NCBI GenBank assembly: GCA_030549495.1
Contig: JAUIRK010000987.1
Span: forward strand, 372,001 to 436,000
DNA: 64,000 nt
Source of the DNA: Nectonema munidae
Lineage: Eukaryota > Nematomorpha > Nectonematoida > Nectonematidae
Direction of reading: 5' to 3'
Part shown: positions 12,401 to 23,747 of the stretch, piece by piece
How positions within the stretch are numbered: the first letter of the stretch is position 1
Layout of the letters: every line of letters starts with the position of its first letter
Position numbers and translations under genes: made by a program
Notes under the pieces: generated by a model
Databases searched by the model: none
Told to the model about the DNA's origin: nothing
The model's input: only the letters and a program-made list of their open reading frames with translations

Positions 12401-12551
12401 TTTCTTTAAAAGCTTTAATATTCGCCTGTATATGTTTAAACCCAAAGTACACCATTTCTTAATTATTAGTAACCACTAAAATGACAATTGAGTAATTTTG
12501 AGTTGAAATTAAAAAAATTAGTATAAAAAAAACTAATAGTATAAGTTAGCT

Positions 12552-13031
12552 TTATATAATTGTAGTTTTATATTTAGATGGGGCATTGTTGTAATTTAAC
12601 AAAGATTGCTTTATAATCAATAGTTTACCTTCATTATCACACAACATATTGAAAGGAGAGAGTGCTTTAGAGCACCGAGCCACAACAATTTTTGGGCCAA
12701 ACATTTGTTTCACCAGTCCAAAATGGAATAAAAAACTTAAAGATATGATGGTTGTTAAAAAACCTTTGTGAATCAATATCCCTTTGGTATAGAAATAGGC
12801 AAGTGAGAATAAAAATATGATATATGACGCTGACTGTGAGTATGATGGTGCTGTGGATAATGCTGATGATAGGGTATTATGAATCGAATCACAATAGGTC
12901 CAAGTTACAATGTTGAGAACGCAGAGTATTCCAGTTATTATTCGCGCCATTTTTACCATAGGTTGCAATTCCATAATTATTTCCGTGAGTCTCCTTTCGA
13001 AAGCCTTTAAATCTTGCGTCTGACGAGACAT
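12552..13031 (-). CDS. CNEP1R1: CNEP1R1/TMEM188 homologue (nuclear envelope phosphatase regulatory subunit)
   Basis: This is the likely regulatory subunit of the CTDNEP1 (Dullard) phosphatase at the nuclear envelope/ER. In the known family the complex dephosphorylates lipin and so controls lipid synthesis. The 159-codon frame starts at the ATG at 13031-13029 (the codon before it is TTG). The N-terminus has DLKAFERRLTE, which is almost invariant in the family, followed by LQP. There are two hydrophobic segments (about residues 29-45 and 68-110). The C-terminal part, KIVVARCSKALSPFNMLCDN then EGKLLI, matches the family's IIAARCR...YNMSCDDTGKLIL block. The human protein is about 125 residues. 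The extra length is a Ser/hydrophobic insert between the membrane segments (about residues 55-85) and a 15-residue tail. No intron is evident in the coding frame and no stop breaks it. Confidence 0.88.
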   Translation of the reverse strand: MSRQTQDLKAFERRLTEIIMELQPMVKMARIITGILCVLNIVTWTYCDSIHNTLSSALSTAPSYSQSASYIIFLFSLAYFYTKGILIHKGFLTTIISLSFLFHFGLVKQMFGPKIVVARCSKALSPFNMLCDNEGKLLIIKQSLLNYNNAPSKYKTTII

Positions 13032-13034
13032 CAA

Positions 13035-13600
13035 TCGTGTATGAAAGGTGAAAACTAGAACATATCTAAATAAATTAAAGTTTCACTTTATTAAAAAATA
13101 TGTAACCCATTGCAAAAGGTATATTTTTGATAACTATTGAGATGACGAGAAAGCAAAATGTTGGCTTTCGGTTAAACTATCCAAATATCGTTTCGATTAT
13201 AATTTCTAAAATCTCCGTCTGAAAGTAATTACAAAAATATGACTCAAAAATGGAAAATATTAACTTCTACTTACCACTTCCACTAAAGAAAGGCATGTCC
13301 GACTCTGCAACTGATAATGGTTGTTATCACATTATATTTATCACCTGACAAATCATATAAAGAAAACATTTTTACAAAAATGTCTTTTATATGAACCAAA
13401 TATATACATAGAAAAATTTAGGGAAAGGTAGTAATATTTAATGGGTAACGACTAAAAATGATGAGAGGTTTCCTTCAGTGTCCAGGCTCTTGAAATTTTG
13501 TGGGACATTAAAACCTCTGAATAATGAGTTTTTCAATAATCAATAATAGCAGGCCATTTTTATCCAGCAATATAATAAATCTTAAAATTCACAAAAAACT
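13035..13600. other. 5' flank of CNEP1R1
   Basis: Probably holds the promoter and 5' UTR. No TATA box or initiator can be singled out in this A/T-rich sequence. Confidence 0.35.
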
Positions 13601-14853
13601 TTGCCCCTTCTGATTAATTTTCCTCTTCCAATCCAACCAAAAACTCCTCAACCGAAACCCGGGAAGAAGCAAGACAAAAAAATGTTCGTTCCAAAAGTCC
13701 TTAATAGACAAACACTTTTTAGAGACCATTCAGACCGAAATACGTGTACAAATTTAACAACAGGCAAAAAAATGTTTACTTCAAGATCTAAGAGGAATGC
13801 CAAACGTCCATGAAAAATCATTTGGTAAATACTTACTGAATAAAGGTCTGAGATTGCAAAATGATTAGTTCTTTTCAGGAGACGATCAGAAGCCAACTCT
13901 CAATCTTTACGATTACTTCTTCAAAATCAGCGATCTAGTAGGTCTTGGGTCAGTCTCAAAAGTAGTTGAGATAAGTTAAATATAGACAGATTATACACCA
14001 TTCCTGGCTCCTCAGAAAGTATGGACAATAGCCTCTAAAGCTTCAGAAAAGAGATTGGACGAACCCAGTATTATTTCCTTGAACTATTGCCCCGGTCAAT
14101 CTGATTGAGAAAGATGACGATCTTTTCTAACTTCATCTCACATGTCTCTTATGAATAGAGATGACCTACTACAACGGTTACCACTTCAACCTCACTGATG
14201 ATCTTGGTGCGCTTTTTAACTTCTCTCCTTCCTTTTCTCCTAAAGAAATCTTGCTGAACAGTAGAGGAAGAAAACCTCCATCACTTTTGGAAATCTTAGA
14301 AGTCACTTTTGAAAATATCGAAACAGATTAAGTTATGGAGAATAGATTCAGAGTAATGAACTAAAAAAATAAAACCTTTTCACCAGAAGAATCTAGAAAA
14401 AATCTCTTCGGCCTTATCACTCCTAACAGAAGATAGTCAATGAGAGTCGTAGAGAAGAAATTGATAACAATAATAGTGAATATCAAAATAGCAAAGCCAG
14501 CAAATGGTGAGCCTGAAAAACTATTCAAAGAATGGAATTAGAAGGCAAAAATAATGGACATTCACAAAGAAGGAACATTCGAATGCTCAACTTCAAATTG
14601 AAGCACGCTTGGAAACCTATAGGACTCTCGCTTCCTAGGAATCAGACAGAATAATTGTTACTGGCTTGTTTGAGGTGTGTAACAATCCCAGAATAATTTC
14701 TTCAGTAAGAAAATAGATAAAAAAAAATTTTTAGTAATAATTTCAGTCTTGGCAACTCCTTTGTACTCCGAAAAGTATTCTTACTACGCTCCTCCTCACT
14801 TCAAGAACTGGAATTTTTTCGAGGATGCTAAGAATATCAGCCTTCATCAGCGA
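13601..14853 (+). pseudogene. Decayed coding region, family not recognised
   Basis: This region is richer in G/C and codon-like on the plus strand than its surroundings. A 70-codon Pro/Lys-rich frame (13601-13813) is followed by scattered fragments such as YNGYHFNLTDDLGALFNFSP and SFSPKEILLNSRGRKPPSLL, with many stops between. The text continues beyond the MITE insertion at 15492-15640 (a piece reading KTKMAFQKLKDVLN resembles the AFxxLKxxL block after a retroelement RT, but weakly). It is probably an old retroelement or gene relic interrupted by the 14854-15483 insertion. Confidence 0.35.
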
Positions 14854-15483
14854 CAGGGGCGCACATCCTCAAAATTATTGGGGGCGGAATTTTTTTGTTG
14901 CAATTTTCAAAATTAGTGGTCTGGAAATACCACGGGAGACCAAATATTTAAGCAATCTTTTAAAATAGAGTGTATTCAGCGCATACCTAAAGTCCTACAT
15001 TTATAAGACTACTTTATATTTTTTTTTACAAAATTGGTGAATTTAAATACTATACTTTAAGCGAAAATATTTTAATTAAATTTGCATATCGAATATACAC
15101 TAATTAAAAAAAATTCAAAATTGTTAGGGGCTGGAATAGGCTTTTCATTTGAAAAATGAAGTAGTCTACCGGGCATATTACAGGAATCGATGAAAGGATA
15201 TTTGATTCATAGAGAAAACAAATAACTGAAGGTTGGATAGTTTTATATGAGTGAATGTAGTCTAAAGGCAAAGAGTCTACTAGACACCGTGCGATGTTTA
15301 TATGAAAAAATGTGATTGATTCAGGGGCAATGGTATAAAATGAAGTTATAATTGTGCAAACAAAAATAAAACAATAAATTAAGATCGCATTATTTCATTT
15401 TTCTCAGCATCATTCAAAAATAGTTTAAAAGCTAAATTGATGCAAGCTACAAAAAGTAAATAACCCCCGGATGTGCGCCCCTG
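14854..15483 (+). mobile_element. hAT-like element, copy A (630 bp, complete)
   Basis: This is the smallest complete member of the dominant repeat family in the window. The ends are perfect inverted repeats, CAGGGGCGCACATCC and GGATGTGCGCCCCTG, flanked by a perfect 8-bp target duplication, ATCAGCGA (14846-14853 and 15484-15491). CAG...CTG ends with an 8-bp duplication are the hAT signature. The interior is non-coding. Its left part is homologous to 39236 onward, 47777 onward and 55010 onward. It lacks the SINE and nested elements of the long copies. Confidence 0.93.
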
Positions 15484-15640
15484 ATCAGCGAGTGTCTAGG
15501 ACAGATCTAAAATCTCTTCTACATTAACGACATGTTAACATTAGGTGAATCAAAGAAGACAAAAATGGCCTTCCAAAAGTTGAAGGATGTCCTGAATCTT
15601 ACACGCTTCTGCTTTATGTTGCAACGTAAAAAGTTTGATC

Positions 15641-16380
15641 TGTTTTTTCAGCATAATTTATTTAAATGCTTTGTTGGTTTTTATTGGTAGTTTAAAAAGA
15701 ATTTTGAACTACCTTTTTTTTAATTGTCTTCAAAAAGATTTACAAATTTTTGTAGTATTAATAAAAATTAAAAATAATTAAGAATTATTATGTAAGCCAA
15801 AACAATAGCAAAACCAAAAAATAAGCGTTTTTGTAACATTGGTTACAAAAAACGTCTATGAATATATTTTTACTTCTTCTCAAAACATGCGAATCCAACG
15901 ACATCTTTTTTTAGAATAGAAAGATAAACCTAGTGTCTAATAATTTTTATCAAATCATGCCTCTACGAAACTAACTTTTGTAACATCGTATGAGGTAGCA
16001 AAATATGAACAAAAAGTTTCATATTTTTTGATTACACAATTTTATTTTAATTATTTGACAGATATATTATTTAAAATAACTTTTCTAACATTGTGTCCCC
16101 GAATGAGGTATATCAAATCTTACATCTAGCAAAATATGAATAGAAAGTTGAACATTGTCGCCCTAGTCATTTGTACATGGAATAGAAACCATTGTAGTAT
16201 ACAGGTTGGAGATGATACTCAAGTTGTCTAACCGCGTTCAACCGTACAGGTTGAGATATATATATATAATTTTTGAAAAATATAAATTCAGGTCTTTCGT
16301 ATCATTTTTAGGCTATCTAAATTAGTAATATTTTTTATATTATAGAATGTTCAGAATCAATATAATTATTATATTTTGTA
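15641..16380. other. Non-coding DNA
   Basis: A/T-rich, with no recognised gene. A short palindrome-like TTTTTGTAACATTGGTTACAAAAA lies near 15830. Confidence 0.4.
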
Positions 16381-16388
16381 GGTGATGG

Positions 16389-16958
16389 CAGAGCCCGTAC
16401 TAACCAAATTGAGGAGGGGGCTCCAAGGGGCCGAAATTATTCATTATGGAAAATAAAATTTTCCTTTCTAGAAGCAAATTCAATCAACATCGGAAACAAG
16501 AGCTAAAGAAGGTCATAAAAGTAAGGTGATGCGGATTGAGGAGTATAATTAACTATTATAAAACAAATGAAAGAATGAAATCATTTTATTAACAATATAT
16601 CATTTTTAGAGTAATAAAGCAATTTACATGTCAAACATTCAGACTTATTGACTATTTGTTGAAATAGTTCAAAAACTCGAAAATTCTTTTAAGGGTCGAA
16701 AAACTTCTCACAGGATGCAGTACTGATTCCTATTGTTAGAGCAGCTTGATACTCAAAAAATACTGGACAATTTTATAATATATTTATTGAAACTACCAAT
16801 GTACAAAGAAAAGACTTCTTCACAAGCGCACTTTATCGGATGTAATTCATTTAAAACTTATTTAAGCATGAAAAATTGAGAGGAGTGGAGGAGGCTCAGG
16901 TCAAAAATGGGGGGAGAGGGGCTCAACCCCCCAAAATAAATAGTGAGCGGGGGGCTTG
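16389..16958. mobile_element. hAT MITE, 570 bp
   Basis: It is flanked by a perfect 8-bp direct repeat, GGTGATGG (16381-16388 and 16959-16966). The left end CAGAGCCCGTACTAA and right end TAGTGAGCGGGGGGCTTG are imperfect inverted repeats, similar in plan to the CAGTGCCCGCGCTA MITE at 42839. The subterminal zones are G-rich and the interior is non-coding. Confidence 0.82.
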
Positions 16959-16966
16959 GGTGATGG

Positions 16967-17890
16967 AAATAACCATTTCACTTGATAAAATTTTTATCCG
17001 ATTTAAATAAATGATAATTGAATGTAATTTAGTATTAGATCAGTAGTTACCTAGGAAAGGATAGACAAAAAAATTCATGTTGCGCTCAATATTTTTTGAC
17101 CACTAGTTTAAAAACTAGGAGTCAAACAATTAACACACTCGCCTAACCTCCTGAGAAAAAAGGATAAAATAAAAAACCAACGATATATCTGAATTTCAAT
17201 TAAATGAGTTAAAAGAACAAGGAATAGTAATAGTTTTCAAATAAATTTTAACTTTTTAGGTTTATTTTTACAAGAAAAACAAAGCGTTCACTAATCGTCC
17301 GCCATTATTTTATCATAGACAAAGAATAAAACATAAAATATATATAAATTTTACTTTATTTATATTAATAATTTAATATACGGATATTTGCCGAGCGATA
17401 TTCAGTTGCCTGTAAACCAGCATAAGGGGCAAATGTATGGGTAGTGTATCAAACAACCTACAAACTATAAAGCACTATTCTTTTGAATCCTTGTGGAATA
17501 AATCTTATATAGTTACTAAACAGATAGCGATAATAAGATACAAAATGTATGACCATAAAAATATATTTTTATTTATTTTAATTCTATGTTATTAATTAGG
17601 TTTGTATTATTTTTAAAATTTTTTTAACTTATTTTTAGGTTTATGCAACTTTTATTGTTATAATATTATATTCATAAACTTTTTCTTTATATATCTATTA
17701 TATTTAAAAGCTAATAACCCTTTTTCAAACATTAAAATATGTTCTCAAGTTCAATAATGTGTGGGCTAAGAGACCCCCATTCTCAACAACTTTGAAATAT
17801 ATAAAACAGTGTTTTATTCCAACATCACATTGCCCCCTCCCCTCTTAGAATTAGTTTTGCTTCAATTATTTTGAGTCTGACAACAAAAAT
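16967..17890. other. Non-coding DNA
   Basis: No gene or repeat boundary recognised. Confidence 0.4.
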
Positions 17891-17943
17891 CTCGAAATCT
17901 GTTATTTTCGATGGCTGAGTGTAAATGTAGAGAATGTTTTTGG

Positions 17944-19250
17944 TTAAAGTGTGTTAAAGCTTGAGTGATTGTAGAAAAGCAGGTCGTATGAATAACATTG
18001 TAAGAAATGGGATTTAAAGAGGAGAATGTCGAGAAAAGGGTTGATGATAATGAGCCAGAGAATGTCGGAGAGGCAATTTCCTTGAGGCGTGGAGAGAGAA
18101 AATGTGTGGATGGCAGATAGAAGTTTATGGCGGAAGATCATACAGCAGTTGTATAAGTAGTTGCTTTTTAACTTGATGATATAGATAAGATTTTTTGAGA
18201 TGCATATAAAGGATGATAACTAGGTGCCAGGCGCTTTTGAAGGCATTATCGATGTCGAGGGATAGGACGGCGGATGTTTTGTGTAAGGCCAAAGAGTGAG
18301 AAAGGTAGTTAGCGAGCTTGGAGAGGGCTGTTTGCTATTTCTCTGTGGGAAGTAAGCAAAGTGTGAAGGATGAATTAGGTTATGTTGGGATGTGTAGTGC
18401 ATAAATCTTTTTCGAATTATTTTTCCAAAAAATTTCCCAAGGACAGGAAGAAGGGCTATGTGTATCCAGTTTTTGAGGAATGAGGTCTCTTTGTAGGGTT
18501 TTGTGAGTAGTAGTAGTTTTCCTATCTTCCAAATCGATAAGAAGTGTGAAATTCTTAGGCAAACGTTATAAATGTGGAATATGGGTTAGTATAGTAGGTA
18601 GAAGGATTTTTTTAATGTGGTTTGATGATATTAAGTCGAAGCTGGGAGCGGAGTTAATTTTGAGGGAGTTAACTGCCTGGGAGATTTCATTTAGTCTAAT
18701 TGGTTGATTGATGAAGAAAGAAGTTGGTCGAATTTTTGTTTCTAGAAGATGCTAGAAAGAAGTTGGTCGAGATTAGAGTAATATTTTCTTAGGTTTTGCA
18801 ATTTTGTTTATTGTGGGCCAGGGGTTAGTTGGGGTATTAGATGTAAAACGTATCCAAGAGTTTCCCTTTAGTTTTCTTGATCGAGGAGACGTATATGGTC
18901 TTGTTTTGTGAGTACAATTTAATGTTCGTTTGTAAACGAGATTTCCGGAGCGTTTTAAGGGCTTGGCGGAAATTTTATTTTAGTCTGATGAGAAGTGGAC
19001 ATATTTCTATATTTGGAAATAGATTGGAGGGGATGAAGAGTTTGACACTTGGGAGGGGGGAGGAAGAGATGGCACAGTTGAGGGAAAGTGAAGCATAGTC
19101 AAAGTTGGTGTTTGAGTTGCGGGCGCTGGCAAATGAGATATGAGGGAGTGTAGAAAGATAACCAAATGCGTCTGTTTCTGAGATGTTTTGGGATTTGTGA
19201 AAATTATAATTGAAAAGTTATATAGTGGTGATCGGAACCGGAAGGTAGGT
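17944..19250 (-). mobile_element. LINE (Jockey/R1-like) RT remnant, copy 2
   Basis: The plus strand is G/T-rich like 7242-8872. Minus-strand motifs are HFAYFPQRNSKQ (near 18340), then VLSLDIDNAFKSAWH (palm motif A, about 18225-18270), then STPQGNCLSDILWLIIIN (motif B', about 18040-18095) and a degenerate YSYDLLFY where YADD would be expected (motif C). The catalytic YxDD is therefore altered. It is the same family as copy 1 (shared STPQG..LSDI.WLI.IN). Frameshifts separate the motifs. The orientation and position next to the tandem-repeat block repeat the arrangement seen at 7.2-9.4 kb. Confidence 0.82.
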
Positions 19251-19559
19251 CTGAAATATCCCAGATTTGAATAAGATTGTAGGTTTAATATAAATTTTTA
19301 ATGAAAAAGAGCTACCAGTAAAGGATCATCATAGAATGAATAGCAAAATTACATACTATAAATTATAATATGACGTGGAGACTACAAGCCGATAACAAAT
19401 TAGTAGCCAAAAAGATGGAGGTCCTATCGAGTTACATAAGTTACTTTAGAATGAAATATTTTGAGTGAATTATAGATTTTTTTCACAGGTTTGATTTCAT
19501 AAAAAATGACATCACCAATAAATTCTACATACTTGAAATGTATAAAAAAAATTTATAAG

Positions 19560-20030
19560 AATAAAAATTTTAATTTTGACATGGGCTGTCATATTTAAAT
19601 TATTTTGTCAGGTTTGGCTAATTTTTTATAAAAAAAAAAGGAATATAACCAGTAAACACAGCCTAATTAAAAATGGGTATATGGGTGTAAAATGCCATAC
19701 ACGGTAAACTTCATCATCTCCCTATACTTTCTATTAAACGTAATTCTCTAATTCAAAAAACCGTGACTGATCCTTTTTTTTTGAGATAAATCAATTTTTT
19801 GACATTTTTGATTAATTTTCATTAAAAAATGAATATACCACTGAATTACGCATGTTTAAAATGGATATATATGTGTAAAAAACTTTATATTATTACTTAG
19901 ATAAAAAGTTTCTTTTTAAGATGAGCTATCATATTCTTTTTCACAGTCAAAATCTTTTTGAAGCATCTATTATATAATTAAACCACTTCCTAATTCACGT
20001 TTGGTTTGTTTTTTTAATATTTCATACTCA
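19560..20030 (+). repeat. Tandem repeat family 2 (about 153 bp), diverged copies
   Basis: About three degenerate units recognised by GGGCTGTCATAT / GAGCTGTCATAT, AATTTTTTGACA and AAAATGGGTATATATGGGTGT blocks. The clearer copies of this family are at 60080-60470. It stands directly before the 151-bp array. Confidence 0.6.
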
Positions 20031-20114
20031 AGATGATTGCAGAAAGTATTATAAGCCAAAATCTACAAAAAAAAAAGTATATTTTCACTATATATCTAAT
20101 ATGCAGCCATTTTT

Positions 20115-21650
20115 TGAAAATTTTTTACAGAACTGATTTTCAGGCATACATTACTAATTCAATTGCCACTTCGAGATATTTTTTAACCCTATTATCCAAA
20201 ATCCAGTACAGAAATAAAATAAGCATAGTCGATTTGGTATAAAATAGATATTTTATTTTTTTGAAAATATTTTTGAAGACAGTATCTAGAAGTAAACCGC
20301 AAATCTGATTCAAGCTTTCAGATATTTTTAAACCATAAATGCTAAAAATGAGTCCAAAAATGAAACCAGCATCTTCCATTTGGCATAAAAACCGATATTT
20401 TATTTAAATTTCAAAAATATTTCTGTAGACATTAGACGTAAATCGAACATTTGATGAATACTTTCAGACATTTAAAACCTCTAAATGCAAAAAATGATTT
20501 CAGAAATAAAAATTATCATGGTCGAATTATATAAAAACATATAATTCATGTAAAATTAGAGAGAATATTTTGGGATATAGTTTTCAGACATAAACCGCAA
20601 ATTTGATTGACAATAGCCACAAAATCTCTAAATGCGAAAATTGTGTTCAGAAATGAAATCGTCATGATCTATTTGCTATAAAAACATATATTTCATTTAA
20701 AATTTGAATCAATATTTTTGGAAACAAATTTTAGAACTAAACGCAAATTTTTTTTTGATTAAATTAAGTATCTTCAAATTCAAACTGGAAAAATTGAGTC
20801 CATAAATGAAACTAGTAGTGTTGATTTGGTATAAAAACATATATTTAATTGTAAAATTTGAAGGAATATTTTTGGAGACAATTTTTAGAAGTAAACCGCA
20901 AATTTGATTAACACTTATATGTATTTTCACATCCTATATGTAAAAAATGAGTCCAGAAATGAAACCAGCATTGCCGATTTAGTATAACACATATATTTTA
21001 TGTAAAATTTGAAGGAATATTTTTGGAGACAATTTTTAGTAGTAAACCGCAAATTTGATTGACATTGATACATATTTTAAAAACTTTAAATGTGAAAAAT
21101 TAGTTCAGAAATGAAAACAGCATTGTTGATTTTGTATAAAAACATATATTTCATTGTAAAATTTGAATGAATGTATTTGAAGATAATTTTTAGAAGTAAA
21201 TCGCAAATTTAATGAACACTTATAAGTATTTTCACATCCTAAACGTGAAAAATGAGCCCAGAAATGAAACGAGAATGGCCAATTTAGTATAACACATATA
21301 TTTAATGTAAAATGTGAAGGAATGTTTTTGGAGACAATTTTGAGAAGTAAACCGCAGATTTGATTAACACTTATAGGTATTTTCAAATCCTAAATGTAAA
21401 AAATGAGTCCAGAAATGAAAACAACATGATCGATTTGGTATAAAACATAAGTTTTATGTAAAATGTGAAGGAATGGTATTGGAGACAATTTTCAGAAGTA
21501 AACCGCAAATTTGATTAACACTTATAGGTATTTTCAAATCCTAAATGTAAAAATTGAGTCAAGAAATGAAAACAGCAGGACCGATTTAGTATAGAAACAT
21601 ATATTTTATGTTAAATTTGAAGTTATATTTTATTAGATATATTTTTGATC
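20115..21650 (+). repeat. 151-bp tandem repeat array, about ten units
   Basis: A conserved core (AGTAAACCGCAAATTTGATT) recurs at about 20294, 20440, 20591, 20736, 20894, 21044, 21197, 21349 and 21500, a spacing of 145-158 bp. Each unit also carries AACATATATTT, TTGGAGACAATTTT, CACTTATAGGTATTTTCAAATCC and ATGAGTCCAGAAATGAAA blocks. Units are about 80-90% alike by eye. Open frames reported across it are repeat artefacts (the same peptide recurs). A shorter array in inverse orientation lies at 57590-58380. Confidence 0.92.
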
Positions 21651-22077
21651 AATCAAAAATGCCAATCTAGTTTAAACTATGTCCTTTTATTGAATAGATT
21701 AAATGCAAAAACCTCACATTAAAAAATACTTCATTAGAGAATATTTTTGCATTAAATCTTTCCACTTTATAGCAAATAGGGCATTTTCGTAAACTTTTCA
21801 TAGGGAGCTAGGGCTTATAGATAAAAATCTATATAAAATGTATAGATAAAATTCTAAACTTAAAATGTTTCTCCCCATTAATTACTGTAAGCAAGCCTGT
21901 CGATAGGCAATGGAGCTAGTGCAGATAGGGATTTATTTCGCCCATCTGAAACTCCTTTGAAATATATAAATGTATACACATTCTTATATTGCCGGCCCCA
22001 TTAAAATCAGTTTTGCCCCTCCCCTTGATCAGTTTTGCCCCTCCCCTTGAAAAGTTTAATGTTTCAATTGTATTTTT
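21651..22077. other. Spacer between tandem array and LINE
   Basis: Non-coding. It contains a short direct duplication of GATCAGTTTTGCCCCTCCCCTT at about 22020-22050. Confidence 0.4.
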
Positions 22078-22777
22078 ATGAGATCAAATCACCCAACACA
22101 TCAATACCTTCACACGTTTCACTCATATTCATTTCTATACAGACTCCTTAAACATCACGCCCGATCTACACCTTATCAAATAAGTTCCGTTTTTGCTTCC
22201 ATCTTGTTCTCAAAACTACGACTCCTCTCCGCTTGTTTAACTGTCTCCATCTCATTCTGGCTCATTCTAACATACATGAAAATTTGCATATTCACCATCT
22301 CGCTAAAAGAACTTTATCAAGACCATGCATTACACATTTGACCTCAATACACCCCAACGTCTTACTACGTAACATTTCCACACACACTCAAAACCAATGG
22401 CAAAACTCTCTCACCAACTCCACAAACACATTGCTTTCGCGTATATCTAACATCAATTCCATACACTGGGCTTCCCACAAATACACTCCATCGAGATCTC
22501 TTATTAGCTGGCTCGCGGGTCTATCTACTTCTTTCGCATTAAACTCTCAGACAACCTGACGTGTCGGTTCTGTAACACACTCTTTGAAACACCATACCAC
22601 CTCGTCTTACTCTGTCCTTTCTTCATCTTACACCGACACAAACTCATCAACACTTGCGCCTCTACTCTTGGCCACTTTCCCACTAATCTAAGCAACATCA
22701 TTACTCACACAGAACTCTTAAACTTACTCTCCGACTTGATAGACACTATAGAACCCATTCTTTTAGAATACTCATAA
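22078..22777 (+). mobile_element. LINE C-terminal fragment with zinc knuckle, copy 3
   Basis: C/A-rich plus strand (the sense equivalent of the G/T-rich LINE copies). From 22532 to the TAA at 22775-22777 the frame is intact and encodes FRIKLSDNLTCRFCN, then HLVLLCPFF with a basic stretch. That is the C-terminal Cys-x2-Cys...His...Cys knuckle found after the RT in Jockey/R1/CR1-type LINEs. The upstream parts (22078-22531) are in other frames, so at least two frameshifts are present. Probably the same family as the two minus-strand RT fragments, but no overlap between them proves this. Confidence 0.75.
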
Positions 22778-23576
22778 GTCATGACATCCTTCTTTGCATT
22801 CTTCTCTTCAACCCTATCACGCAATTTGTAAGTTTATTAATTAAATTTAGAAAATGCTTTGACATCTCTACCTATCTACCTACCAGATACCATGCTGTTT
22901 TATATAAACTAGCTTAGTTTTCTTATTCATGAATGGCGCTTCAAACAAACTAAAAACTATTTCAACCAACTAGCATTTTTATATTTTTTTTAATTCCTTG
23001 AATTCTGAATTTTTAAACTATATAAAATGGTTTTGGTATTTCCAAAGTTCATATTTTTTCAAAATTTGAAAAAACTTCATAAGTAATATTAAATATTTTT
23101 TTTCTTAGACCGTATATAACTACACATAAAGAAGATTGAGAATTGCCGTACATAAAGAAGCAAACTTCCTTTAATTTATTTTTGAAAATTATCATGAACT
23201 ATTCTCTATCTTCTGACATAAAGTATGAAAGCTTTTAAACTTTAAACCTGGTGGTGATTTTAACTAGCGATCTATAAACATAAATCCCATAATTTAAGAA
23301 AAATATATTAATATAGTGAAAATTTTTAATTTTTTAAGACTAAAACGTTATTTTATGTGAAACTACAAAAAATTTGAATGTTCAATTTTTTTATGTCATT
23401 TCTCAATTAAATGTTTTTTTTAATTGTACAAGTCATCTTTTTTTCTGCACCTTTGATTTGGTATAAAACCGATCAGAAATTCTAAATATTCTTGATTTAG
23501 AAAAAAAATGAGCCCGTGCTTAATCATCAAAACACACTTAATCAAAATAAATATTTTTATAAAAAATTATCATATA
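22778..23576. other. Non-coding DNA upstream of POLDIP2
   Basis: No exon recognised. The missing N-terminal (mitochondrial targeting) exon of POLDIP2 could lie here or further upstream, but I could not find it. Confidence 0.4.
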
Positions 23577-23735
23577 CACCAGGGGCTGAATCAAACATTT
23601 TTTTCATATAAACATCGCAGACTGTCTAGTAGACTCTTTTCCTTCAGACTACATTCACTCATATAAAACTCTCCAACCTTCAGCCATTTGTTTTCTCTAT
23701 CAATCAAATATCCTTTCACCAATTCCTTTAGTGTA
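23577..23735 (-). mobile_element. Fragment of the CAGGGGCGCACATCC hAT-like family
   Basis: The complement matches the interior of copies A-D: blocks GATGTTTATATGAAAAAA, AGAGTCTACTAGACA, AAGGTTGGA and TTTATATGAGTGAATGTAGTC. Both termini are missing. Confidence 0.75.
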
Positions 23736-23747
23736 ATTTTGTGTGGT

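Noticed and set aside
18877-19098. A 73-codon plus-strand frame in the LINE region
   Set aside because: It lies antisense to the LINE copy and begins at a non-ATG codon, with no motif.
20140-21386. Several minus-strand frames with recurring SVNQICGLLLKIVSKN peptides
   Set aside because: They are translations of the 151-bp tandem repeat. The peptide recurs because the DNA does, not because it is a repeat protein.
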